DNA of 15,519 nt from JBHELT01 sp046262935 (GTDB taxonomy: Bacteria > Actinomycetota > CADDZG01 > JAHWKV01). The stretch's first letter is position 1. The number at the start of each line of letters is the position of its first letter. The position numbers and the translations under genes were made by a program. Under the pieces are notes generated by a model that did not search any database, had not been told where the DNA came from, and saw nothing but the letters and a program-made list of their open reading frames with translations. The stretch is taken from assembly GCA_046262935.1 (NCBI GenBank), contig JBHELT010000069.1:1-15519 (forward strand), given 5' to 3'. Below, in pieces: positions 1 to 5,147 of this stretch.

Positions 1-575
1 CCCTTGTACAAGAAGTTCTTCAGAACCTCGGTGCCGTATGGAGTGTGCGCAACTTCCGGATGAAACTGCACGCCAAAGAATCTGCGTTCGAGGTCTTCCA
101 TCGCAGCAACCGGTGAAGAAGCCGTCGAACCGGTGGTTCGAAAACCTTCAGGTGCCTTAGCGACCGCATCGTTGTGGCTCATCCAAACGGTTTGTTCCAA
201 TGGAGAACCTTCGAACAACGCTCCCCCGGTCGATTCGAAATCGGTCCTGCCGAATTCACCAGAAGGCGCCTTGGCTACTTCGCCGCCGAGATGCTGAGCC
301 ATCAACTGATGTCCGTAACAGATGCCGAAGATGGGGACGCCTGCTTGGAAGATCTTCTCGTCGATGAGCGGAGCCCCCGGTTCGTAAACACTCTTGGGGC
401 CCCCCGAGAGGATGATCCCCTTCGGCTTTTTTGCCAGCAAGTCGTCGACGCTGATGTCGTGGGGCACTATCTCTGAGAAGACATGGCACTCGCGAACACG
501 CCGAGCGATCAGTTTGGCGTACTGCGCACCGAGATCGACCACGAGTACCCGGTCGAATTCTTCGGCAGGTGACAA
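1..575 (-). CDS. guaA: GMP synthase (glutamine-hydrolysing), partial: glutaminase domain only
   Basis: GuaA converts XMP to GMP in the cytosol using ATP and glutamine. The window holds 191 residues from the N-terminus, which is the class I glutamine amidotransferase domain. The catalytic Cys86 lies in FGICYGHQ, and His172 and Glu174 in FHPEV complete the triad. Early motifs VLVVDLGAQYA and ILSGGP are family hallmarks. The ATP pyrophosphatase and dimerisation domains lie beyond the left edge. An in-frame stop at 591-593 limits the upstream choices, and the only good start is TTG at 573-575, which gives MSPAEEFDRVLVVDLG, as expected for actinobacterial GuaA. The gene begins 1 base after the guaB3 stop, so the two are probably translated from one mRNA. 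No strong Shine-Dalgarno is seen at the usual distance, which suggests coupling to guaB3 translation. Confidence 0.95.
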   Translation of the reverse strand, partial: MSPAEEFDRVLVVDLGAQYAKLIARRVRECHVFSEIVPHDISVDDLLAKKPKGIILSGGPKSVYEPGAPLIDEKIFQAGVPIFGICYGHQLMAQHLGGEVAKAPSGEFGRTDFESTGGALFEGSPLEQTVWMSHNDAVAKAPEGFRTTGSTASSPVAAMEDLERRFFGVQFHPEVAHTPYGTEVLKNFLYK

Positions 576-576
576 C

Positions 577-1737
577 CTAGCGGCCCTGGCCTACTCCCTG
601 CTGCTGCTGCAGGTGTTTGCCCTCGGTCTTTATAGAAGGGGCGATAACCAATTCGGCTTTCTGGAACTCTCTTATGGTCTCGTATCCGGTTGTCGCCATC
701 GAATTTTTGAGTGCCCCGAAAAGGTTCATCGTTCCATCGTTGACACTGGTCGGGCCAAGGAGGATCTCGTCCAACGTGCCGAGTGGACTCGACTTGACTC
801 GCACACCGCGCGGTAGTGCGGAATGGAACGTCGCCATGCCCCAGTGATAACCGCGGCCGGGGGCCTCGGTCGCTCTGGCCAATGGCGAGCCGATCATCAC
901 AGCATCGGCTCCGCAGGCAATGGCTTTAGCGATATCTCCACCGGTGCGCATCCCACCGTCTGCGATGACGTGGCAGTATCGCCCGCTCTCTTCAAGGTGG
1001 GTGCGCCGCGCGCCCGCAGCATCGGCGATAGCGGTTGCTTGCGGCACTCCGATGCCCAGGACCTGTCTTGAGGTGCAAGCGGCGCCGGGGCCAACCCCGA
1101 CCAAGATGCCAATGGCTCCCGTTCTCATCAGATGAAGAGCCGTTTGATATGAAGCACATCCACCCACGATCACGGGCAGGTCGAAAGTGGCGATGAACCT
1201 TTTGAGATTCAATGGTTCGCTTTGCGAAGACACATGCTCCGCCGACACGACCGTTCCTTGTATGACGAAGATATCGAGTTCGGCTTCGAGCACGACCTTC
1301 GAGTAAGCCTCGACCTTTTGTGGGGTAAGGCTGGCCGCAGCGGTGACCCCGGCCCCCTTGATCTGGGTGATCGTCTTATAGATCAGTTCTTCCTTGATCG
1401 GCTCTTGATACAACGCCTGCATGCGAGCGGTGACCGATTCCTGCGGAAGGTTGGCGATCTCTTCGAGGATGGCGTCGGCATCTTCATAGCGCGTGTGCAG
1501 GCCTTCGAGATTAAGGACCCCAAGTCCGCCGAGATTGCCAACCGCTATGGCTGTTGAAGGAGAGACGACCGCGTCCATCGCGGCGGCGAGCAGGGGAAGG
1601 TCGAAACGGTAGGCGTCGACTTCCCAGGTGATGTCAACGTCGTCGGGGTCGCGGGTCCTTCTTGAAGGGACTATCGCGATGTCATCGAAACCGTAGGCGC
1701 GTCGGGCTGCTTTGCCTGCGCCGATCTCGTGATCCAA
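577..1737 (-). CDS. guaB3: GuaB3-type IMP dehydrogenase family protein (no CBS domains)
   Basis: A 386-residue TIM-barrel protein of the IMPDH/GMP reductase family. It has the active-site loop GPGAACTSR with the expected catalytic Cys221, the nucleotide-binding DGGMRTGGD at 260-268, and C-terminal motifs SVNDGTMN and EFQKAEL typical of the actinobacterial GuaB3 group. There is no CBS (Bateman) pair in the middle, unlike the main IMPDH (GuaB2). The start is placed at TTG 1735-1737 because AAGGAG (plus-strand CTCCTT, 1747-1752) sits 9 bases upstream and the protein then begins MDHEIGAGKAARRAYGFDD, matching family N-termini. An ATG at 1791 in the same frame would add 18 unlike residues. IMP dehydrogenase activity would make XMP for the adjacent GuaA. 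Activity of GuaB3 proteins is better shown in cyanobacteria than in actinobacteria, so the exact reaction here is inferred. Confidence 0.92.
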   Translation of the reverse strand: MDHEIGAGKAARRAYGFDDIAIVPSRRTRDPDDVDITWEVDAYRFDLPLLAAAMDAVVSPSTAIAVGNLGGLGVLNLEGLHTRYEDADAILEEIANLPQESVTARMQALYQEPIKEELIYKTITQIKGAGVTAAASLTPQKVEAYSKVVLEAELDIFVIQGTVVSAEHVSSQSEPLNLKRFIATFDLPVIVGGCASYQTALHLMRTGAIGILVGVGPGAACTSRQVLGIGVPQATAIADAAGARRTHLEESGRYCHVIADGGMRTGGDIAKAIACGADAVMIGSPLARATEAPGRGYHWGMATFHSALPRGVRVKSSPLGTLDEILLGPTSVNDGTMNLFGALKNSMATTGYETIREFQKAELVIAPSIKTEGKHLQQQQGVGQGR

Positions 1738-1767
1738 GCTACGCGACTCCTTGGGATGTAAACATCT

Positions 1768-1776
1768 TTTATACCA
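1768..1776 (-). promoter_or_regulatory. Probable extended -10 promoter for guaB3-guaA
   Basis: On the minus strand the sequence reads TGGTATAAA, an extended -10 element (TGn plus TATAAA, the hexamer at 1768-1773). The predicted transcription start is near 1761. This would leave a leader of about 24 bases holding the AAGGAG ribosome site and the TTG start of guaB3. No good -35 hexamer is seen at 1791-1796 (GATGCT), which extended -10 promoters tolerate. The element lies in the 61-base gap between guaB3 and the membrane protein gene upstream. Confidence 0.45.
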
Positions 1777-1798
1777 TCCAACGAGGGCCAAGCATCCC

Positions 1799-2158
1799 TC
1801 AGCCCGCCTGCCCAGTCATCAAACCTCTGAGTTGCAGCCCAAATATGAAGAAACCGGCCAAAGCGAACGTTGCCCATTCGAGCCCTGGATGTTTCTTCGA
1901 CCATCGATGGGCGAAAACGAGGACAACCACCGGGAACGCACCATAGATGTAATGCAGAAATGGCCTGCGACCGCCGCCACTGAAAAGCAATATGCCGATC
2001 AGAGCCTGGACACCAAGCCCGATCTGACCTACCGCAAGCGTCGTGAAGAAGATGGGGCCTGGATGCTTGTTCCTCAGCCAGGCCAACACTCCCATCGCGG
2101 TCAATGACAAGAACACGGCCCCCAGGGCCAAGCCGAAGTAGCGGTGAGCGATGAGCAT
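1799..2158 (-). CDS. Small four-helix membrane protein, function unknown
   Basis: A 119-residue very hydrophobic protein that I do not recognise. Four probable transmembrane segments are visible at about residues 7-28, 36-59, 68-83 and 93-110, joined by short basic loops (RNKH, GGGRR, HRWSKKH). Histidines at 5, 69 (in HYIYG) and 84 lie at helix ends, an arrangement that could bind heme or a metal as in small b-type cytochromes, but this is only a guess. There is no Shine-Dalgarno before the ATG at 2156-2158. Instead TAGTCT sits exactly 6 bases upstream, suggesting a leaderless mRNA. It lies between a lipoprotein gene and guaB3 on the same strand and could be co-transcribed with guaB3, 61 bases downstream. 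Confidence 0.75.
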   Translation of the reverse strand: MLIAHRYFGLALGAVFLSLTAMGVLAWLRNKHPGPIFFTTLAVGQIGLGVQALIGILLFSGGGRRPFLHYIYGAFPVVVLVFAHRWSKKHPGLEWATFALAGFFIFGLQLRGLMTGQAG

Positions 2159-2164
2159 CTGGGA

Positions 2165-2170
2165 AGACTA
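2165..2170 (-). promoter_or_regulatory. Leaderless-type -10 element before the membrane protein gene
   Basis: The minus strand reads TAGTCT, then 6 bases (TCCCAG), then ATG. A TANNNT hexamer ending 7 bases before the start codon is the classic layout for transcription beginning at the A of ATG in actinobacteria. No Shine-Dalgarno is present in this interval, which supports the leaderless reading. No convincing -35 was found. Confidence 0.4.
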
Positions 2171-2230
2171 AATGCAAAGCGCCCGCAGAGCCTTCTTCCC
2201 TCATAGAGGTTTACAGCTAAGCGGACGCGT

Positions 2231-2854
2231 CTAACAGGTTACCCCTACCTGACAATCGAAAAGTACTTCGCCGGTTTCGGTAGAAACCCAAACCGTCCCT
2301 ATGGCCTGACCGCGCGGCTTCGCATAGATGGTGTAAACCCAAACTGGTTTTCCGCTGGCCGCTGGTGGACCAGAAGGATCACCGATCAACCACGGAGTCA
2401 CCGACAACAGGACCGACGCCGACGGCGGAGCCCAAGGGATCGCCTTTGCTTTCGATGCACCGTCTGGTGTGTCGACGTTGAATCGGGACTCATCAACCGT
2501 CTGGGTTGGTGCGGGATCGGTAGAAACCGTAGCGCGCACAACGGTTCGGGCTTGCAGGTCTACGCGCGTCACTGCACCGCTGGGTTCGGCTAGGTCGATG
2601 GTCCAAAATTCCGCAGTGCCCTTTGGTCGCGCGAAGAGTAACGAGATCCGCGCGATGGTGGTTTCGACATGGACCTGTTTGAGTGCTGCCTGCACTGCTT
2701 CTCGCCCCGTGTAGAAAGATTTCACGGAAACCTCAGGCAGGTCGCCCGTATTCTTCTTCTTGCTATTGGTAGGGGCCGCGCAACCGGTTGAGACCATCAC
2801 CACGACGAGAACCATCACAGCGCGCCGGATCCTTAGCGTGATAGGCATCTGCAT
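2231..2854 (-). CDS. Putative secreted lipoprotein with PepSY-like repeats
   Basis: A 207-residue exported protein. From the ATG at 2852-2854 the N-terminus has basic residues (ITLRIRR), a hydrophobic core (AVMVLVVVMV) and STGC with Cys25 as the likely lipid-modified residue. The lipobox is imperfect, with Ser at -3 where Leu or Val is usual. After a Lys-rich linker come two similar beta-rich units: AEFWTIDLAEPSGAVTRVDL near the middle and GTVWVSTETGEVLFDC at the end, which resemble PepSY-type folds. This assignment is tentative. The protein ends in DCQVGVTC, two cysteines that could form a disulfide outside the cell. The frame stays open to 2968, but GAGAGGG lies 9 bases before the chosen ATG and earlier starts would bury the signal peptide. 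It is divergent from the M23 peptidase gene, 129 bases away. Confidence 0.75.
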   Translation of the reverse strand: MQMPITLRIRRAVMVLVVVMVSTGCAAPTNSKKKNTGDLPEVSVKSFYTGREAVQAALKQVHVETTIARISLLFARPKGTAEFWTIDLAEPSGAVTRVDLQARTVVRATVSTDPAPTQTVDESRFNVDTPDGASKAKAIPWAPPSASVLLSVTPWLIGDPSGPPAASGKPVWVYTIYAKPRGQAIGTVWVSTETGEVLFDCQVGVTC

Positions 2855-2945
2855 CGACGGCGACCCTCTCATCTGAATTGATGTATTGAGGGACGATAGC
2901 GCGAAGCGCACATAACGGACACTGTGAGGTGATATTTCCATTGAC

Positions 2946-2974
2946 TTGACAGCCCTGCGAGGTGCCAATAGCCT
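2946..2974 (+). promoter_or_regulatory. Promoter of the M23 peptidase gene
   Basis: TTGACA (2946-2951) and TAGCCT (2969-2974) are separated by 17 bases, a consensus -35 and a TANNNT -10. Transcription should begin at about 2981-2983, only 1 to 3 bases before the ATG at 2984, so the mRNA would be leaderless or nearly so. A short purine run (AGGCGG) abuts the ATG but is too close to act as a normal ribosome site. A second overlapping TTGACT occurs at 2941-2946. Confidence 0.55.
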
Positions 2975-2983
2975 CTTAGGCGG

Positions 2984-4099
2984 ATGTATATCCGATCCCC
3001 CTTCATAAGACGGTCCTTAGTCGCGGCCGTGATGAGCCTGATGCTCATGCAAGTCACACCGGCCGCAGCGAGCGGTGAATCCGCCGCCCTTGATAAAGCA
3101 CGCCAGCAACTGTCTGAGATCAGAAAGCAACTCCAGGTCGACAGGGCAAAGGCGGCAGACATCAAGAAAGACGTTGATGCATTGGACTCCCAGATATTCG
3201 CCCTCGACCGGCAGATAAGAACCGGAGAGCACGATGTGTCCGCTCTCGAAAGCGAAATACGCACGGCTCAGGCCAAGATCGGCGAACTCGAGGCAGCGTA
3301 TGGGTCCGCGGCCAACGCGTCACGGACCAGAGCCCGCAAACTCTACGTTCAGGGACCCATGGAAGCAGTGTCTCAGTTGATGAACGCTAAGTCCTTGATC
3401 GAATTCGTTCGCCTTCAGGTCTTCCTCGAAGTCGCCTCGAACGCCGACGGCAAGACGATGATCGACGCGTCACGACTGAAGGCAGATCTGGTTGATAGGA
3501 AAGCAGACCTGGATCACATCAGGACAGACCTTCGGGCTCAGAAAGAATGGCTTGTCCAACGTCGCCAATTGGTGGCGCAGGCTGAGCAAGACAAGGCCCT
3601 CGCACTGGCTTCAGTTCAGAACGATATCGATCGCGAGGAAGCCAACATCAAGAAACTCGAGCAAGAGAGCAAACGACTAACATCAACGTTGCGGCATTCA
3701 TCGGCGATCTCGCGTTCCACCGGTGCGGTTTCGCACAGCGGATTCATATGGCCGTTGCACGGACAGATCACATCACCGTATGGGCCGCGCCACGGTGGCT
3801 TCCACCCCGGTATCGACATAGACGGCAACACTGGCGACCCGATCGTGGCGGCTAAAGCGGGGACCATCGCTCAAATATCCTGTGGCTCGGGATACGGACT
3901 GTGCACGATCATCGACCACGGCGGTGGAGTATCTACGCTTTACGCCCACCAGTCACGGCAAGCCATATCGAGCGGCAGCGTTCAGCAGGGCCAAGTCATC
4001 GGATACGTGGGATGCACCGGTTACTGCACGGGCTCGCACCTTCACTTCGAGGTTCGCGTCAACGGTTCGCCGGAGAATCCGATGAATTATCTGCCGTAA
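2984..4099 (+). CDS. Secreted M23 (LytM/EnvC-like) murein endopeptidase with coiled coil
   Basis: A 371-residue exported protein likely to cut peptidoglycan cross-bridges or regulate cell-wall amidases during growth and division. Residues 1-30 form a Sec signal peptide (basic start, hydrophobic core, likely cleavage near TPAAAS). Residues about 34-107 and 160-235 are long heptad-like, charged coiled coils, as in EnvC and NlpD-like proteins. The C-terminal M23 domain begins near 253. The zinc ligands look intact: His274 and Asp278 in HPGIDID, His354 in HLHFEV, with His322 in LYAHQ and His352 as active-site histidines, so it is probably an active enzyme. Cys300/Cys307 and Cys344/Cys348 could form disulfides outside the cell. 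The gene stands alone, divergent from the lipoprotein gene and convergent with groES, with a strong hairpin terminator 37 bases after the stop. Confidence 0.92.
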   Translation: MYIRSPFIRRSLVAAVMSLMLMQVTPAAASGESAALDKARQQLSEIRKQLQVDRAKAADIKKDVDALDSQIFALDRQIRTGEHDVSALESEIRTAQAKIGELEAAYGSAANASRTRARKLYVQGPMEAVSQLMNAKSLIEFVRLQVFLEVASNADGKTMIDASRLKADLVDRKADLDHIRTDLRAQKEWLVQRRQLVAQAEQDKALALASVQNDIDREEANIKKLEQESKRLTSTLRHSSAISRSTGAVSHSGFIWPLHGQITSPYGPRHGGFHPGIDIDGNTGDPIVAAKAGTIAQISCGSGYGLCTIIDHGGGVSTLYAHQSRQAISSGSVQQGQVIGYVGCTGYCTGSHLHFEVRVNGSPENPMNYLP

Positions 4100-4135
4100 C
4101 TCGCGGCCCCTGATGGGAACATCGAGCCGGAAATC

Positions 4136-4163
4136 AAAAGACCCCGCCGAAGCGGGGCCTTTT
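4136..4163. terminator. Bidirectional rho-independent terminator between the M23 gene and groES
   Basis: AAAAGaCCCCGC and GCGGGGcCTTTT form a 12-position stem with one mismatch around a CGAA loop at 4148-4151. The T-run on one side and the A-run on the other let it stop transcription from both directions. It lies between the convergent 3' ends of the M23 gene (stop at 4099) and groES (stop at 4178). Confidence 0.88.
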
Positions 4164-4177
4164 CATGTTCAGTGTGA

Positions 4178-4465
4178 TTACTTGCCGATCACTGCCAGGA
4201 TGTCACGCTCAGAAAGGATGAGCAACTCTTCGCCATCGACTTTGACCTCTGTGCCTCCGTACTTCGAGAAGATCACGCGGTCGCCTTCTTTCACTTCCAA
4301 CGGAACGCGCGCTCCCTCTTGGAACCCACCGGGACCAACTGCGAGCACGAGGCCCTCTTGTGGCTTCTCCTTCGCGGTGTCTGGGATGACCAGGCCCGAA
4401 GGAAGCTGCTCCTCCGAGTCTTCCGCACGTACAAGGACCCTGTCGCCTAGCGGCTTGAGACCCAT
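4178..4465 (-). CDS. groES: Co-chaperonin GroES (10 kDa)
   Basis: GroES caps the GroEL ring in the cytosol and closes the folding chamber. The 95-residue length is normal. It begins MGLKPLGDRVLVRAEDSEE and contains the mobile loop (about residues 17-36, with GLVIPDTAKEKPQ), the VGPGGFQEGARVPLEVKEGDRVIFSKYGGTEV core and the terminal EILAV-like ERDILAVIGK. A perfect AAGGAGGT ribosome site (4471-4478) sits 5 bases before the ATG. Unusually, no groEL follows: downstream is a terminator and then a gene on the other strand. GroEL must be encoded elsewhere. Expression is likely heat-inducible through HrcA at the CIRCE element just upstream. Confidence 0.97.
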   Translation of the reverse strand: MGLKPLGDRVLVRAEDSEEQLPSGLVIPDTAKEKPQEGLVLAVGPGGFQEGARVPLEVKEGDRVIFSKYGGTEVKVDGEELLILSERDILAVIGK

Positions 4466-4485
4466 CTATTACCTCCTTGAGATAG

Positions 4486-4512
4486 TTAGCACTCTTAGGT
4501 ACTGAGTGCTAA
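4486..4512 (-). promoter_or_regulatory. CIRCE operator (HrcA binding site)
   Basis: TTAGCACTC (4486-4494), 9 spacer bases, then GAGTGCTAA (4504-4512) match the CIRCE consensus exactly in both arms. HrcA represses chaperone genes at this site and is released on heat stress. It lies between the groES -10 box and the ribosome site, covering the predicted transcription start, the usual place for repression. Confidence 0.96.
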
Positions 4513-4514
4513 TC

Positions 4515-4544
4515 ATGCTACTTGAGCAAGGCGACACACGTCAA
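4515..4544 (-). promoter_or_regulatory. Housekeeping-type promoter of groES
   Basis: On the minus strand TTGACG (plus strand 4539-4544) and TAGCAT (4515-4520) are 18 bases apart, a plausible sigma-70/SigA promoter. The predicted start, near 4508, falls inside the CIRCE element, so HrcA binding would block it directly. Confidence 0.6.
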
Positions 4545-4736
4545 ACGTGGCCGTGCCCAAGATGCGGGGCCGCTCCCGCCGGGATCCGTTCGAAGCTGGC
4601 GTAATGAGGCCGATGGAAAGAGGGGATTGACTACGGTGGCCGCCTTGCGGTCGCCCGGCCGGGGTCTCTCCGCGTCGGCGGCTGGAGGAGGACTGTCGAC
4701 CCATCAGGACATCAGAGCTTTCACTGTCCTCTACCG
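4545..4736. other. Intergenic stretch without a recognisable gene
   Basis: Together with the groES control region and the antitoxin promoter, this is the only gap over 300 bases (4466-4810) without a clear gene. Short open frames on both strands have no family resemblance and low-complexity composition. It is GC-rich and can fold locally: GGCCGC-CTT-GCGGTC (4638-4652) and the 10-base palindrome CCCGGCCGGG (4654-4663). No T-run follows them. I see no tRNA, repeat or known riboswitch. Confidence 0.5.
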
Positions 4737-4752
4737 TGGTAGCGTGCTACCA
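4737..4752 (+). promoter_or_regulatory. Palindromic operator overlapping a -10 box, upstream of the antitoxin-like gene
   Basis: TGGTAGC-GT-GCTACCA is a perfect 7-base inverted repeat with a 2-base centre. A further CTACC at 4731-4735 adds a third half-site in the alternating pattern CTACC, GGTAG, CTACC. The right arm overlaps the possible -10 hexamers TACCAT (4748-4753) and CATAAT (4751-4756). Ribbon-helix-helix antitoxins often bind such short tandem palindromes to repress their own genes, so autoregulation by the protein at 4811-5026 is likely but inferred. Confidence 0.6.
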
Positions 4753-4760
4753 TAATGCAT

Positions 4761-4811
4761 ATGAAGTACTTAACTGCCACCGAAGTCATTGGCTTCAATG
4801 AGGTGAACTGA
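4761..4811 (+). CDS. Tiny ORF resembling the N-terminus of a Doc-family toxin (possible remnant or leader peptide)
   Basis: ATG at 4761 opens a 16-codon frame reading MKYLTATEVIGFNEVN. An in-frame ATG two codons earlier, at 4755, is possible. The TGA stop overlaps the next gene's ATG at 4811 (TGATG), which allows translational coupling. The pattern M-K/R-Y-L-T-x-x-E-V-x-x-x-N-E is what I recall for the first residues of death-on-curing (Doc/Fic) toxins, partners of small antitoxins. It could be the stub of a deleted doc gene, or simply a leader peptide whose coding sequence contains the ribosome site of the next gene. TACCAT lies 7 bases before the ATG, so it may be leaderless. The Doc resemblance is from memory over only 16 residues. 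Confidence 0.35.
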   Translation: MKYLTATEVIGFNEVN

Positions 4812-5026
4812 TGGGCACCCAAGCAATGACGCTGAGGATCCCCGAGGACGAGTACAACTTGCTGAAGATGCAGGCTGCTGCGACCGACACCTCGATCAAC
4901 GAGCTCGTGCTCACGGCAGTGAGGAAGTTGCTTACTGACCAGTCCCGGTCGAGTGAGGTTGAGAAGTACCTCGAGGAGGCCCGAACGAAGTATCGGGTAG
5001 CTCTGGACAAACTGGCTGATATGTAA
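4811..5026 (+). CDS. Ribbon-helix-helix (Arc/CopG-like) antitoxin-type DNA-binding protein, no toxin adjacent
   Basis: A 71-residue protein with a typical RHH fold: beta strand MTLRIP (residues 6-11), helix A EDEYNLLKMQAAATD, a turn with the expected helix-capping T-S-I-N, and helix B ELVLTAVRKLL. The C-terminal half (about 46-71, SSEVEKYLEEARTKYRVALDKLADM-like) is charged and helical, like antitoxin tails that wrap a toxin. The ATG at 4811 is chosen because GAGGTG (4800-4805) lies 5 bases upstream. A palindromic operator sits at the promoter, consistent with self-repression. A hairpin terminator starts 2 bases after the stop, so no toxin is co-transcribed downstream. It may be an orphan antitoxin or a stand-alone regulator; its partner cannot be read from the window. 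Confidence 0.82.
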   Translation: MGTQAMTLRIPEDEYNLLKMQAAATDTSINELVLTAVRKLLTDQSRSSEVEKYLEEARTKYRVALDKLADM

Positions 5027-5028
5027 CC

Positions 5029-5060
5029 GAGAAGAGGCTCCGAAAGGGGCCTCTTCTCTT
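5029..5060 (+). terminator. Rho-independent terminator of the antitoxin-like gene
   Basis: GAGAAGAGGCTCC (5029-5041) pairs fully with GGGGCCTCTTCTC (5046-5058), 13 pairs with one G-T wobble, around a GAAA tetraloop. It starts 2 bases after the TAA stop. The T-run after it is short (TT then CAAA), so some read-through into the DUF1697 gene is possible. Confidence 0.8.
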
Positions 5061-5084
5061 CAAACAGGAATGAGGTGAATACCG

Positions 5085-5147
5085 ATGCCCAAGGGCGAAA
5101 ACGGTCGCTACCGCAGTGAGCGCGGCGGTCACGCCCATGTCCGCTAG
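5085..5147 (+). CDS. Short basic leader ORF overlapping the DUF1697 start
   Basis: A 20-codon ORF starts at ATG 5085 behind a good GAGGTG ribosome site (5072-5077, 7 bases away). It reads MPKGENGRYRSERGGHAHVR, strongly basic and hydrophilic. It ends at TAG 5145-5147, after the ATG at 5137 of the DUF1697 gene, in a different frame. The DUF1697 start itself has no good ribosome site, so this ORF probably loads ribosomes that then reinitiate. The upstream sequence AATGAGGTGAA (5069-5079) is identical to the one before the antitoxin gene (4797-4807). I recognise no family. Confidence 0.4.
   Translation: MPKGENGRYRSERGGHAHVR

Noticed and set aside
2161..2200. Inverted repeat GGGAAGA ... TCTTCCC
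   Set aside because: Only 7 pairs with a 26-base loop and no T-run; too weak for a terminator or operator call.
1671..2204. 177-codon minus-strand frame over the membrane protein gene
   Set aside because: The translation has no family resemblance, and it overlaps guaB3 and the membrane protein in a different frame; it is a shadow.
2855..2968. 38-residue upstream extension of the lipoprotein frame
   Set aside because: It would place the signal peptide about 40 residues inside the protein and has no ribosome site; the ATG at 2854 has one.
4797..5079. 11-base direct repeat AATGAGGTGAA at 4797-4807 and 5069-5079
   Set aside because: Both copies are ribosome binding regions just before start codons, so shared sequence is expected; not a mobile-element or attachment repeat.
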